45,901 bases of DNA from an uncultured Alphaproteobacteria bacterium (GCA_905234465.1 CAJOHU010000004.1:1-45901), one strand, 5' to 3'; shown: positions 1 through 9,490, numbered from the stretch's first letter. Made by a program: numbers and translations. The notes: generated by a model not told the origin, from the sequence alone.

Positions 1-74
1 CTGGAATTATCCGCAAATACCGCAGACGCCGCAAAAATTGCGGTCATCGCGATAAATATGCGTTTGATACTCAT
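1..74 (-). CDS. Partial secreted protein, N-terminus only (terminal repeat family, left copy)
   Basis: Only the first 24 codons lie in the window. The peptide starts MSIKRIFIAMTAIFA and continues as a typical Sec signal peptide: basic n-region, hydrophobic core, then AVFA before an Asp-Asn-Ser mature start. The ATG at 72-74 is preceded on the minus strand by an AAGGGAAAGGGAAG-type ribosome binding site. The right-hand copy at 45820 encodes the same peptide with Ala16 changed to Val. The mature protein is outside the window, so its function is unknown; an outer-membrane or surface protein is a guess from the signal peptide and repeated nature. Confidence 0.75.
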   Translation of the reverse strand, partial: MSIKRIFIAMTAIFAASAVFADNS

Positions 75-113
75 CTGATACTTCCCTTTCCCTTAATTTT
101 CAATGATTACAGT

Positions 114-139
114 ATAACAAAAAGGTACCTTTTTGTTAT
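114..139. promoter_or_regulatory. 26-bp perfect palindrome, proximal copy (left)
   Basis: The core ACAAAAAGGTACCTTTTTGT is extended to a perfect 26-bp palindrome. It lies about 40 bp upstream of the start codon at 74, beside a TATACT-like sequence reading toward that gene. A second copy lies exactly 133 bp away centre to centre, and the same pair with the same spacing occurs at the right end. Candidate roles are a paired operator or a recombinase crossover site; the sequence alone does not decide. Confidence 0.7.
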
Positions 140-249
140 GCCCCGAAACCGACAAAAATGGGCGAACACAAAAAGTGGCTGCATGCCACGGAATCCGTGG
201 TGTTGCGGAAAAAATTAAAAAAATTAAAAAAAGTGTAAAAAAGGGGTGG

Positions 250-269
250 ACAAAAAGGTACCTTTTTGT
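250..269. promoter_or_regulatory. GGTACC palindrome, distal copy (left)
   Basis: The same 20-bp core as at 114-139, flanked here by GG and TCC, so the wider palindrome is imperfect. Between the two copies lies the inverted repeat CCACGGAATCCGTGG (about 185-200), also conserved at the right end. Confidence 0.65.
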
Positions 270-288
270 TCCGCTCAACCGCGCAGGA

Positions 289-362
289 TTAGTGGTTAGT
301 GATAGTGGTTAGTAAACGGTGGCAAATGCCACCGTTTTTTTTCCACTAGCCACTAACCACTA
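289..362. repeat. TAGTGGTTAGTG-type repeat pair around a terminator, abutting accC
   Basis: TTAGTGGTTAGTGATAGTGG at about 290-309 faces an inverted copy, CACTAGCCACTAACCACTA-like, at about 343-362, with a terminator hairpin between them. The accC stop codon TAG (360-362) is the first triplet of the inverted copy. The same repeat occurs next to several other gene ends in the window. Confidence 0.8.
313..337. terminator. Intrinsic terminator after accC
   Basis: ACGGTGGC-AAAT-GCCACCGT forms an 8-bp GC-rich stem followed by eight T on the plus strand. A-rich sequence on the other side gives a weaker U-tract for minus-strand transcripts from accC, so it may work in both directions. Confidence 0.75.
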
Positions 363-1718
363 TTTCTTTTTATTTTCTTTATTTAGATATTCTTCCAACC
401 AATGATTATCAAAATTCAATGTGCGGACATCACGATTGTTTAATAATTTCTTTTGCAATGGAATCGTTGTTTTGACACCTTCTATGACAAATTCATCCAA
501 TGCGCGTTCCGCACGCATTATACACGCCGAACGAGACTGAGCATGAACAATCAATTTCGCAATCATTGAATCATATGTTGGCGGAATAGTATACCCAGTA
601 TAAACCGCACTGTCCACGCGAACACCAAGCCCACCAGACGGGGCATACAATGTTATCTTGCCCGGGTTTGGAACAAAATCTTGCGGGTCTTCGGCATTGA
701 TTCTGAATTCTATGGCGTGACCGTGCGGAATAACATTAGATTGTGTATAACCCAACTTTTCCCCCGCCGCGATACGAATCTGTTCACGCACCAAATCAAC
801 ACCGTACACCATTTCCGTCACAGGGTGTTCAACCTGAAGCCGCGTATTCATTTCCAAGAAATAAAATTTTCCACCTTCATACATAAATTCAAATGTGCCG
901 GCATTTGTATAGCCCATTTTTTTCGCCGCGGTTTTACAAATTTCAATCATATCATCGCGCTGTTTTTGGGTCAATGCCGCCGCAGGACATTCTTCCATCA
1001 CTTTCTGGTTCTTGCGTTGCAAAGAACAATCGCGTTCACCAAATATCACAACATTGCCGTGTTTATCGCCCAAGACCTGAAATTCTATGTGACGCGGGTG
1101 CAATAATAATTTTTCCATATACAGTGTATCATCGCCAAAACCACTGCGCGCCTCGTTTTTGGTAATCTCAAACGCTTCTGCCATTTGGTCTTCGGACATA
1201 ACCGGGCGCATACCACGCCCGCCGCCGCCCGCCGCCGCCTTTAACATTACCGGGTACCCAATTTTTTTACCCCATTTAAGTGCGTCTTCCAATGTGTCAA
1301 CCGCACCATCAGACCCCGGCACAACGGGCAACCCACATTCTATGGCGGTCTTTTTGGCGTTAACCTTGTCGCCCATCTTGTTTATCATCGCTGCATCTGG
1401 TCCAATCCATATAAGACCATGCTGTTCAACCTTTTGGACAAAGTCTGAACGTTCAGATAAAAATCCATATCCAGGATGAATCGCATCAGCATTAGTCAAC
1501 AACGCCGCTGTCAATATCGCAGATTCATTAAGGTAAGAATCACGCGATGGTCCCGGACCTATACATACAGATTCGTCCGCTAACTGAACATGCATCGCAT
1601 CACGATCAACCGTAGAATAAACCGCAACAGTGCGTATCCCCATATCACGGCACGCACGAATGATTCGCAAGGCAATTTCCCCACGATTCGCAATTAAAAC
1701 TTTTTTTATCTTTGGCAT
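360..1718 (-). CDS. accC: Acetyl-CoA carboxylase, biotin carboxylase subunit
   Basis: AccC uses ATP and bicarbonate to carboxylate the biotin carried on AccB, the first half-reaction of fatty acid synthesis. The 452-aa product has the family's usual length. The N-terminal domain starts PKIKKVLIANRGEIA, the ATP-grasp glycine loop GGGGRGM is at about residues 164-170, and the catalytic signature EMNTRLQVEHPVTEM is at about 288-302. It lies 8 nt downstream of accB in the usual accB-accC operon. accA and accD are not in the window. Its TAG stop lies inside a dispersed repeat. Confidence 0.97.
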   Translation of the reverse strand: MPKIKKVLIANRGEIALRIIRACRDMGIRTVAVYSTVDRDAMHVQLADESVCIGPGPSRDSYLNESAILTAALLTNADAIHPGYGFLSERSDFVQKVEQHGLIWIGPDAAMINKMGDKVNAKKTAIECGLPVVPGSDGAVDTLEDALKWGKKIGYPVMLKAAAGGGGRGMRPVMSEDQMAEAFEITKNEARSGFGDDTLYMEKLLLHPRHIEFQVLGDKHGNVVIFGERDCSLQRKNQKVMEECPAAALTQKQRDDMIEICKTAAKKMGYTNAGTFEFMYEGGKFYFLEMNTRLQVEHPVTEMVYGVDLVREQIRIAAGEKLGYTQSNVIPHGHAIEFRINAEDPQDFVPNPGKITLYAPSGGLGVRVDSAVYTGYTIPPTYDSMIAKLIVHAQSRSACIMRAERALDEFVIEGVKTTIPLQKKLLNNRDVRTLNFDNHWLEEYLNKENKKK

Positions 1719-1726
1719 GATTTTCT

Positions 1727-2173
1727 TTATTCAATAATTATCAGCGGTTGGTCAAATTCTACCGCCGCACCATCTGTAACCAATATTTCTTTGACTACAC
1801 CGTCCCGATCAGACTTAATTGGGTTAAATGTCTTCATGGCCTCTACCAATATCACTGTGTCGCCGGCTTTAATTTGGGCACCAACCTTGGTAAAAGGCTT
1901 TGCACCCGGTTCTGGCGAAAGATACGCAACACCAACCATCGGCGATTTTAATGCATACCCAGATGTCGCATTGTCAGATGGTTCACTGTTTGTGTGCTTT
2001 GCGTTTTCAGATATTGGCAATGCCGGCATGTTAACGGTTGTGCCCGTTTGTTTTGATAAATGTATATGCTTGCGATACACGCCGAACAAGAACTGGCGTT
2101 CTAAATCAAGTTCTGTAATTCCCATATCATCCATTATCTTTGACATGGATTCTACGGTTGCACGAAATGACAT
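1727..2173 (-). CDS. accB: Biotin carboxyl carrier protein of acetyl-CoA carboxylase
   Basis: Small acyl-carboxylase carrier protein of 148 aa. The C-terminal biotinyl domain (about residues 73-148) carries the biotinylation motif EAMKT with Lys at 114. The N-terminal part (about 1-70) is a linker with polar, Ser/Asn-rich sequence as in other BCCPs. The product receives CO2 from AccC and hands it to the carboxyltransferase. It is the first gene of the accB-accC pair, with a candidate promoter 30-60 bp upstream, and the ATG at 2173 is preceded by AAAAGGAT. Confidence 0.97.
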   Translation of the reverse strand: MSFRATVESMSKIMDDMGITELDLERQFLFGVYRKHIHLSKQTGTTVNMPALPISENAKHTNSEPSDNATSGYALKSPMVGVAYLSPEPGAKPFTKVGAQIKAGDTVILVEAMKTFNPIKSDRDGVVKEILVTDGAAVEFDQPLIIIE

Positions 2174-2203
2174 ATCATAATCCTTTTGTAAATTTACATT
2201 TAT

Positions 2204-2232
2204 GTTATATAAATTCTAACATAATTGCGCAA
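2204..2232 (-). promoter_or_regulatory. Candidate sigma-70 promoter for accB-accC
   Basis: On the minus strand TTGCGC (2232-2227) and TATAAC (2209-2204) are separated by 17 bp, about 30 bp before the accB ATG. The spacing is canonical and both boxes match consensus moderately. Confidence 0.45.
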
Positions 2233-2236
2233 CTTG

Positions 2237-2464
2237 TCAAGGAACAGGGTCAAACCCATATCCGCCCCCCGGTCTGCATCGCAGAATTCTGCGGATTCCC
2301 ATTAATGTTCCACGAACCAATCCATAGCGTAAAATCGCCGTTTTTGTGTATTCACTGCATGTCGGGGTAAATCGGCATACCGCACGTCCGCCAAATGCCG
2401 GTGATATGAAACGTTGGTACGCATTTATCATAAAAACCCCAACTTTGCGGGGAATTTTATGCAT
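2237..2464 (-). CDS. yidD: Membrane protein insertion efficiency factor YidD
   Basis: A 75-aa protein with the YidD hallmark, CRFTPTCSEYTKTAI, and the C-terminal CRPGGGYGFDPVP. YidD is a small peripheral inner-membrane protein that helps YidC-dependent insertion. The start ATG at 2464 was chosen because it overlaps the rnpA stop by 8 nt, the usual rnpA-yidD arrangement. Upstream in-frame starts would run deep into rnpA. The expected neighbours rpmH, yidC and oriC are absent, so the classic rpmH-rnpA-yidD-yidC block is broken up here. Confidence 0.92.
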   Translation of the reverse strand: MHKIPRKVGVFMINAYQRFISPAFGGRAVCRFTPTCSEYTKTAILRYGLVRGTLMGIRRILRCRPGGGYGFDPVP

Positions 2465-2825
2465 TTTCTGCCAAATTTTGTGATTTTTTTCCACCATATT
2501 TTCGCAATATATGTTGTAAAGCCTGCGCCATAGCGGCACGTCCTTCTTCACGCGATGCGTCCAAAATAGATGCGTGCGCAAAGACAATATAATCATATTC
2601 CGGGGACATCAAATCTGCACAAAAACGCACCCAGTCACGCAACAATCTTTTTGCGCGATTGCGATGAACCGCCAATTTGAATGTGCGCTTGGTCACCATA
2701 AAACCGACACGCGGGTCAGATGGAAACTTTGCCGGTTTTGCCCGAACGATAAAAAATGCCGTACGCGCAGATGGGGTATCTTCATCTGTATGAAAATCTT
2801 TATGATTTTTTATTGTATCTCGCAT
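2457..2825 (-). CDS. rnpA: Ribonuclease P protein component
   Basis: Protein subunit of RNase P, which binds the catalytic RNA and helps it cleave tRNA 5' leaders. The conserved RNR signature is visible as KLAVHRNRAKRLLRD, after RVGFMVTKRTF. The ATG at 2825 gives 122 aa; an in-frame TTG at 2843 would add six residues, and neither has a clear ribosome binding site. It overlaps yidD by 8 nt and is divergent from mreB. The N-terminal stretch (HKDFHTDEDTPSARTAFF) is somewhat atypical, but the core is clear. Confidence 0.92.
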   Translation of the reverse strand: MRDTIKNHKDFHTDEDTPSARTAFFIVRAKPAKFPSDPRVGFMVTKRTFKLAVHRNRAKRLLRDWVRFCADLMSPEYDYIVFAHASILDASREEGRAAMAQALQHILRKYGGKKSQNLAENA

Positions 2826-2880
2826 AATGCGTAATAATACCAAATTATAATTAAAGTCAAACCTTTTTATTCAGTCGTGC

Positions 2881-2909
2881 TTGATTTTTAATAATCGGGT
2901 GTTTATAGT
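2881..2909 (+). promoter_or_regulatory. Candidate promoter for mreB
   Basis: TTGATT (2881-2886) and TATAGT (2904-2909) are 17 bp apart and lie about 30 bp before the mreB ATG, in the 111-bp divergent gap between rnpA and mreB. Confidence 0.5.
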
Positions 2910-2924
2910 GGTAAAAAATATTGA

Positions 2925-3986
<1,062 letters not shown>

Positions 3987-3997
3987 TGATAAAAAAG

Positions 3998-4022
3998 ACA
4001 CCGGCGTTTGCCGGTGTTTTTT
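3998..4022. terminator. Terminator between mreB and mnmG
   Basis: ACACCGGC-GTTT-GCCGGTGT with a run of six T on the plus strand and an A-run on the other side. It sits between convergent mreB and mnmG and can serve both. Confidence 0.85.
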
Positions 4023-4045
4023 ACAAAAATTATCGTTTTTGCCGG

Positions 4046-5695
4046 CTAAGACTTTCCATTCACCGCACGCAAAATAACCATTATGCCCGCCGGTGTTATA
4101 CCGGGGATTTTTTGTAATTCTGCAATATTTGCCGGGCGAATGCGCCGCATTTTCTCGCGCAGTTCGTTTGTTAGTCCGGGCAGGGCGTCATAATCAAAAT
4201 CTGCCGGTATTTTTATGATTTTATCACGATTATAAGATTCTATTTCCCGGTTGTTTCGCATAATATAACCAGCATAAAATTTATCGTTTTCGGAAATTTT
4301 CCCGGCTTTTTTATCAATTTTATTCAAAAAGACCGGCAATTCTATTAACCCTAAATCTACCCCGATTTGTCCAAGACGCGAAATGGCGTTATCCGAACGC
4401 AGGCTAAGCCGGTATTCTGAACGCGAAGTAAACATACGGTACGGTTCATCAACCCCCATTGTTGTTATATCATCAATCATAACCCCAATCATAGAATTCG
4501 TTCTGTCCAAATTCAGTGTCGGTATATCCAAAGCATATGCGGCGGCATTTGCGCCCGCAACCAAGCCTTGGGCGGCGGCTTCTTCATAACCAGATGTGCC
4601 ATTTATTTGACCTGCAAAAAACAGTCCGGGGTTATCACGCGACATCAGATGCGAATCCAGTGCGCGCGCATCAATCGCATCATACTCAATCGCATAACCA
4701 TAACGCGCTATACGGGCATTTTCAAGCCCAGGAATGGTTCGTATCCATTTGTCTTGAATATCACGACCGAAACTTGTTGATATTCCATTTGGATAAATTA
4801 AATCACTGTTCAAACCTTCGGGTTCTAAAAACACATGGTGCGAAGCATGTTCGGGAAAACGCATAACTTTATCTTCCAAAGACGGGCAATAACGTGGCCC
4901 AATTCCAGCAATATCCCCGTTATACATCGGCGCGTTTTTTATGTTTTTACGAATTATATCGTGCGTTTGTCCTGTGGTATGTGTGATAAAACATGTCGCA
5001 TGGTTGATATCTGTATCAAAACCATCAGAAAACCAATCATGTGGATTATCAGGTAATTGTTCTTCACACACAGAAAAATCAATAGAATCGCGGTATATCC
5101 GTGCCGGCGTTCCGGTCTTTAACCGCATAATATCAAATCCAGCCCCACGCAATACATCGGAAATAAAGGCGTCTGGCGATTGGTATTCCCCATCGTCTGT
5201 AATTCGCCCAGACGGAATTTTTTCAACACCCATCGTGACCAGTCCGCGCAAAAAAGTCCCAGTTGTAAAAACTATTGATTTTCCGGCGTATACACCATTT
5301 ATAATTTTTTTATCAACATCTATTGTTTCAACAACTTCAAATGCAATTGTCAAATTTTTATATTCATTCAGAATACCCGCAACCGCATTGTGATACAGGT
5401 TTCTGTCAATTTGTGCGCGCAATGCCTGGGTTGCCGGCCCGTGTGATGCATTAAGTGTTCTGAAATGAATACCCGCCATATCCGCCGCACGTGGCATCAC
5501 GCCGCCCAACGCGTCCATTTCTGCGACCATTTGTGATTTGCCCGGACCGCCAATTGATGGATTACACGACATCGCGCCCAAGTCAGTTTTTCGCATTGTT
5601 ATCAGTAATGTCTTTGCACCGCGACGCGCGGATGCAGCGGCGGCCTCAGTCCCCGCATGTCCACCACCAATAACAATAACATCAAAACACTTCAT
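4046..5695 (-). CDS. mnmG: tRNA uridine-5-carboxymethylaminomethyl(34) synthesis enzyme MnmG (GidA)
   Basis: FAD-dependent partner of MnmE that modifies the wobble uridine of several tRNAs. The Rossmann FAD-binding motif is at the N-terminus (VIVIGGGHAGTEAA), followed by SCNPSIGGPGKSQ and later GQINGTSGYEEAAAQG, all MnmG signatures. The ATG at 5695 overlaps the fabG stop by one base; an earlier in-frame start would lie inside fabG. At 549 aa it is shorter than the usual 610-630, mainly between the SEYRL region and the C-terminal helical domain. That linker contains a palindromic insert (4294-4334) encoding PVFLNKIDKKAGK. mnmE and rsmG are absent from the window. Confidence 0.95.
   Translation of the reverse strand: MKCFDVIVIGGGHAGTEAAAASARRGAKTLLITMRKTDLGAMSCNPSIGGPGKSQMVAEMDALGGVMPRAADMAGIHFRTLNASHGPATQALRAQIDRNLYHNAVAGILNEYKNLTIAFEVVETIDVDKKIINGVYAGKSIVFTTGTFLRGLVTMGVEKIPSGRITDDGEYQSPDAFISDVLRGAGFDIMRLKTGTPARIYRDSIDFSVCEEQLPDNPHDWFSDGFDTDINHATCFITHTTGQTHDIIRKNIKNAPMYNGDIAGIGPRYCPSLEDKVMRFPEHASHHVFLEPEGLNSDLIYPNGISTSFGRDIQDKWIRTIPGLENARIARYGYAIEYDAIDARALDSHLMSRDNPGLFFAGQINGTSGYEEAAAQGLVAGANAAAYALDIPTLNLDRTNSMIGVMIDDITTMGVDEPYRMFTSRSEYRLSLRSDNAISRLGQIGVDLGLIELPVFLNKIDKKAGKISENDKFYAGYIMRNNREIESYNRDKIIKIPADFDYDALPGLTNELREKMRRIRPANIAELQKIPGITPAGIMVILRAVNGKS
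4294..4334. repeat. Palindromic element inside mnmG (copy 1)
   Basis: On the minus strand the element runs CCGGTCTTTTTGAAT, a 7-nt loop region, then GATAAAAAAGCCGGG. It is read through in frame as PVFLNKIDKKAGK. Near-identical elements lie at 16222-16260, 32636-32671 and, in the same frame, inside the gene at 33013-33699. It resembles Rickettsia palindromic elements in behaviour. Confidence 0.7.
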
Positions 5696-6423
5696 TAAAA
5701 CCGTCCAAGACCGCCGTTGATATGTAATGTTTGACCGTTGATATACGACGCTTCGTCTGATGCCAAGAATACGCACGCATTCGCAATATCATCTGGTTCG
5801 CCAAAGCGACCCGCCGGAATTTGCGCCAAATAATTTTTCTTTAATTCTTCGGGCAAAACATCTGTCATCGGTGTCTTAATAAACCCGGGCGCGATTGCAT
5901 TCGCAGTAATGCCACGGGATGCAACTTCGGCGGCGATAGATTTTGTCATACCAATCATACCACCCTTACTTGCCGCATAGTTTGCCTGACCCGCACCGCC
6001 AATAACACCAATAATTGATGCCATGTTTATAATACGACCAAAACGTTGCTTCATCATTGGCATAATCGCCGCACGACACATTTTGAAACAAGACCGCAGG
6101 TTCGTATTGATAACATTATCAAACTGTTCATCGGTCATACGCATCAATAATGTATCCGCAGTAATTCCGGCGTTATTTATCAGAACATCCAACCGACCAC
6201 ATTTTTCAATCGTATCCATAACCAATTCTTCCGCACCGCCATCAGACGCTAAATCACACGGAATTTTGATGAAAGAATCATCAAATTCAGAATTCATTTT
6301 TGCGATATTACGCCCAGACACAACCACTGTCGCACCAGCTTCTTTCATTTTTCGCGCAATGGCACCACCAATTCCACCGGTTGCGCCAGTTATTAAAACA
6401 ACTTTGTTTGTTAAATCAAACAT
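5695..6423 (-). CDS. fabG: 3-oxoacyl-[acyl-carrier-protein] reductase
   Basis: Short-chain dehydrogenase that reduces 3-oxoacyl-ACP with NADPH in the fatty acid elongation cycle. The 242-aa product has the TGATGGIG cofactor loop (about 12-19), NNAG (83-86), and the catalytic Ser136, Tyr149 and Lys153 in MASIIG and YAASK. The ATG at 6423 was chosen for its GAGGTG ribosome binding site; an upstream in-frame start lies inside fabD. It sits between fabD and mnmG with 2-nt and 1-base-overlap junctions, so the three are probably co-transcribed. Confidence 0.95.
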   Translation of the reverse strand: MFDLTNKVVLITGATGGIGGAIARKMKEAGATVVVSGRNIAKMNSEFDDSFIKIPCDLASDGGAEELVMDTIEKCGRLDVLINNAGITADTLLMRMTDEQFDNVINTNLRSCFKMCRAAIMPMMKQRFGRIINMASIIGVIGGAGQANYAASKGGMIGMTKSIAAEVASRGITANAIAPGFIKTPMTDVLPEELKKNYLAQIPAGRFGEPDDIANACVFLASDEASYINGQTLHINGGLGRF

Positions 6424-6425
6424 AT

Positions 6426-7301
6426 TTACACCTCTAATTTTTTCCCTTCCATTTCTGGACATATTCTTGTGGTCAGACCTGTTAAAACAGCACCTGGACC
6501 AACCTCTATTGTTTCACTTATACCCATATCGTGCATAGCCAACACACTTTCGCGCCAACGGACGCCATGCGTGATTTGATAAACCAACGCTTCACGAATT
6601 TCATCTGGGTCACTTATCGGGGCGCAGGTTTTGTTTGAAATCAGTGGCGCAGACGGTGTTTTTATCTTTGTGTCTTTTAGTGCCGCACGCATTTCGTCTG
6701 CGGCAGGCGATTGAATCCGGCAATGCACCGGTACCGACAGCGCAAGTGGCATTGCACGTTTTGCACCAGATGCCTTTGCATCTTCTAATGTTTTTTCAAC
6801 GATTTCTTTTGCACCGGAAATCACAACTTGACCCGGGGAATTATCGTTTGCAACATCACAATCATTTTTTGCACAAATGTCACGAACAACATCAATATCC
6901 AATCCTAAAATTACTGCGGTCAACCCATGCCCCACCGGCACCGCGCGTTGCATCGCATCGCCGCGCAAACGCAAAAGTTTCGCCGTATCCGCCAATGATA
7001 TTGCACCCGCCGCACATAATGCCGTATATTCCCCCAATGAATGTCCCGCAACATATTCTGTCAACGGCACACCAGATGCACGAAGCATCGCAATAGATGT
7101 TGCCATAATCGCCGGCTGAACATTTGCGGTTAATGTTAAATCTTCCATCGGTCCATTAAAGATAACATTGGACAATTTTTGATTTAATGCATCATCAACT
7201 TCGTCAAAGACCGCACGTGCCGCCGCATTATTTTTATACAATTCGTATCCCATACCAACGGTCTGTGAACCTTGACCCGGGAAAATAAGTATAGATGACA
7301 T
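6426..7301 (-). CDS. fabD: Malonyl-CoA:ACP transacylase
   Basis: Transfers malonyl groups from CoA to acyl carrier protein to feed chain elongation. The 291-aa product has the GQGSQ oxyanion motif (about 9-13) and the nucleophile elbow GHSLGEY with Ser88. The ATG at 7301 has AGGAG eight bases upstream; the in-frame GTG at 7310 has no room for a ribosome binding site. It precedes fabG by 2 nt. acpP and fabH, often nearby in other bacteria, are not here. Confidence 0.95.
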   Translation of the reverse strand: MSSILIFPGQGSQTVGMGYELYKNNAAARAVFDEVDDALNQKLSNVIFNGPMEDLTLTANVQPAIMATSIAMLRASGVPLTEYVAGHSLGEYTALCAAGAISLADTAKLLRLRGDAMQRAVPVGHGLTAVILGLDIDVVRDICAKNDCDVANDNSPGQVVISGAKEIVEKTLEDAKASGAKRAMPLALSVPVHCRIQSPAADEMRAALKDTKIKTPSAPLISNKTCAPISDPDEIREALVYQITHGVRWRESVLAMHDMGISETIEVGPGAVLTGLTTRICPEMEGKKLEV

Positions 7302-7324
7302 AATCGTCACTCCTTTTTATTGGA

Positions 7325-7870
7325 TTATACTTTACGAATACTAAATTCGCAACCGCAATAATTTTGGCGGTAAAAGTCTGATTCACGGTTTATTTTTTGG
7401 CGTAAATTTTCATTCCATTTAATTGGTAAATACTCTATACCACCCGGTGCGTTTTGTCCCGCAACATCAACCTGATTTTGGTCTTTGTGACGCGACACCC
7501 CAAGAACACTTGCCACCGCATTATATCCATTTTCACGTGCAAATTTTTTCGCGTATTCAAACCGGTATGCAAAGCAAACACTGCAACGCGACCCGCGTTC
7601 CGGTTCAGATTCCAATCCACGCACCGCCGCGCGCCATGCATCATGGTCGTATTCGCCGATTTTATATTTCACGCCTAATTTTTCACAATATTTTACCTGT
7701 TCCTGCATGCGGCGCATGTATTCACTTTCTGGGTAAATATTCGGATTAAAAAACAGAACGATAAAATCATCCACCCCGGGAATTTCCCCATCGCACAGTT
7801 GCTTTATTGCGCCCGCGCTGCACGGCGCACAGCAAGACACCAAAACAAGTTTTATATTATTCTGCATCAT
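7325..7870 (-). CDS. queH: Epoxyqueuosine reductase QueH
   Basis: Catalyses the last step of queuosine synthesis in tRNA, replacing QueG in many bacteria. The 181-aa product has the family's cysteine motifs: CCAPC near residues 13-17, CSVCF near 96-100 and a C-terminal CGC near 172-174, which in known QueH bind an Fe-S cluster and a second metal. The start overlaps the metG stop by 14 nt, with tandem ATGs at 7870 and 7867. No other queuosine genes are in the window, so whether the pathway is complete cannot be judged. Confidence 0.9.
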   Translation of the reverse strand: MMQNNIKLVLVSCCAPCSAGAIKQLCDGEIPGVDDFIVLFFNPNIYPESEYMRRMQEQVKYCEKLGVKYKIGEYDHDAWRAAVRGLESEPERGSRCSVCFAYRFEYAKKFARENGYNAVASVLGVSRHKDQNQVDVAGQNAPGGIEYLPIKWNENLRQKINRESDFYRQNYCGCEFSIRKV

Positions 7871-9479
7871 TTAATTCAATGCGCGTGAACAGATTTTCTG
7901 GCACGGTGAATTTTTCGCCTGATTCGATTCTGTGTTCGTACATTGTCGGCCAAGACAAATCGTGCGCGCCGGCAAATATGTTTTGTATCTTTTCCGCCGC
8001 GTCCGGTATAAACGGTCCAGATATGCGCGCAAACAAATCAATCATTTGAAAACATTCGTTCAGCACCGCCCCAGCCGCCCCCGTATCGCCATTTTTAACA
8101 AGTGCCCACGGTTCTTTTTCTGTCATATATTCATTTGCAATACCATAAATTTCGCGCAATGCGATTATGGATTTTCTAAATTCGCACGCGTCCAGCGCAC
8201 CCGTCAATTCCGCCAATTTTTCATTTATGCGGTGCGCCAATGTTTCGTCCATTTTCGCGCCAACTGGCACAGTATCGCCAAAGTTTTTCTGCGACAGTTT
8301 GCATACGCGTGATACAAAATTCCCAAGCAAACCATTAAGGTCTTTGTTCACGATTTCTGCGAACCGCGTCATTGTAAAATCTGTATCATCTGTTTCCGGC
8401 GCCGATGCCAGCAGGGCATAACGCCAACAATCAGATGGCGCAATATCTAACGCCGCATCCAAAAATATTCCGTTGCCGGTTGATTTTGAAATCTTGGCAC
8501 CATTAAAGTTCAAGAAATTAAACGCTTTTAATGTATCAACTGTTTTCCAACCATCATTCATTGCTAATTCTTGGGCAGGAAAGAACACAGAATGAAAAGA
8601 TACATTATCTTTGCCCATAAATTCTGTATAATGACAATCTGGATTTTTCCACCACGACGCCCAATCGTTCGTCGCCATTTGCGATATAGAAACGTATCCC
8701 CACGGTGCATCAAACCATACATAAAAAACTTTATCTTCATATCCCGGCTTGTTTACAGAAATGCCCCAATTTAAATCACGGGTGATTGGATTATCATGCA
8801 GACCTTCGTCTAACCATTTATTCGCAATCGCAATCGCGGTTTTTGGCCAACCAACACGCGAATTAACCCATTCGCGCAATTTATCCTGCATCGCACTAAG
8901 TCTAAAATACAGATGCTTGGTCATACGCATTTCAACCGGGGATGATGGGTCAATGGCACTGTGTGGTCGTATCAAATCAGACGGATCCAATGCCGCACCA
9001 CATTTTTCGCATTCATTACCATATGCGCGTTCATATCCACATTTAGGACATGTTCCGATAACATACCGGTCCGCCAAAAATTTTTCTTCATTAACTGAAT
9101 ATGGCTGTAAAGATGTTTCTTCTTTTATCATTTTTTGCAAATCCAGCCGACGAAATAACGAATGAATCAATTTTTCGTGCGCCTTGGTATGTGTACGACC
9201 ATATAAATCAAAAGACAATTTGAAATTACGGACCACATCTAAATGTCTTGCACGATATTTTTCAACATAATCTTCAACCGACATATTTTCGCGTGCCGCG
9301 CCAATCTCAGATGTTGTACCATGCTCATCAGAACCACCAATATACAAAACATCACGCCCCATTGCACGACAGAAACGCGCATAAACATCACTTGGCAACA
9401 GACATCCTATCAAATGTCCAATGTGCAAATTATTATTCACATATGGTAATGCAGAAGTAATAAGATATTTTTTACTCAT
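7857..9479 (-). CDS. metG: Methionyl-tRNA synthetase
   Basis: Class I synthetase charging tRNA-Met. The 540-aa product has HIGH at residues 19-22 and a KISKS variant of KMSKS near 330, plus one zinc knuckle (CPKCGYERAYGNECEKC) in the connecting peptide. The C-terminal EMAP-like dimerisation domain of some MetG proteins is missing. It is downstream of tRNA-Val and a possible leader peptide with attenuator, and overlaps queH by 14 nt. Confidence 0.96.
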   Translation of the reverse strand: MSKKYLITSALPYVNNNLHIGHLIGCLLPSDVYARFCRAMGRDVLYIGGSDEHGTTSEIGAARENMSVEDYVEKYRARHLDVVRNFKLSFDLYGRTHTKAHEKLIHSLFRRLDLQKMIKEETSLQPYSVNEEKFLADRYVIGTCPKCGYERAYGNECEKCGAALDPSDLIRPHSAIDPSSPVEMRMTKHLYFRLSAMQDKLREWVNSRVGWPKTAIAIANKWLDEGLHDNPITRDLNWGISVNKPGYEDKVFYVWFDAPWGYVSISQMATNDWASWWKNPDCHYTEFMGKDNVSFHSVFFPAQELAMNDGWKTVDTLKAFNFLNFNGAKISKSTGNGIFLDAALDIAPSDCWRYALLASAPETDDTDFTMTRFAEIVNKDLNGLLGNFVSRVCKLSQKNFGDTVPVGAKMDETLAHRINEKLAELTGALDACEFRKSIIALREIYGIANEYMTEKEPWALVKNGDTGAAGAVLNECFQMIDLFARISGPFIPDAAEKIQNIFAGAHDLSWPTMYEHRIESGEKFTVPENLFTRIELNDAE

Positions 9480-9490
9480 TTGCTTTTCCC

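Larger units (their letters stand above)
1..282. repeat. Left arm of a 282-bp inverted repeat (promoter region plus 5' end of a signal-peptide gene)
   Basis: The reverse complement of this stretch matches 45612-45893 along its whole length with equal arm length. The 74 coding bases differ at one position; the non-coding part diverges more. Both arms hold, in the same order relative to the gene, a GGTACC-centred palindrome, an A/T-rich tract, a CCACGGAATCCGTGG hairpin, a second GGTACC palindrome, a purine-rich ribosome binding site and the start of a secreted protein. The window begins and ends inside the two copies, which fits a multicopy gene family. Confidence 0.9.

Noticed and set aside
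93-278. 61-aa minus-strand frame in the left terminal repeat
   Set aside because: It runs through the palindromes and A/T tract of the promoter region and has no ribosome binding site. The real gene starts at 74.
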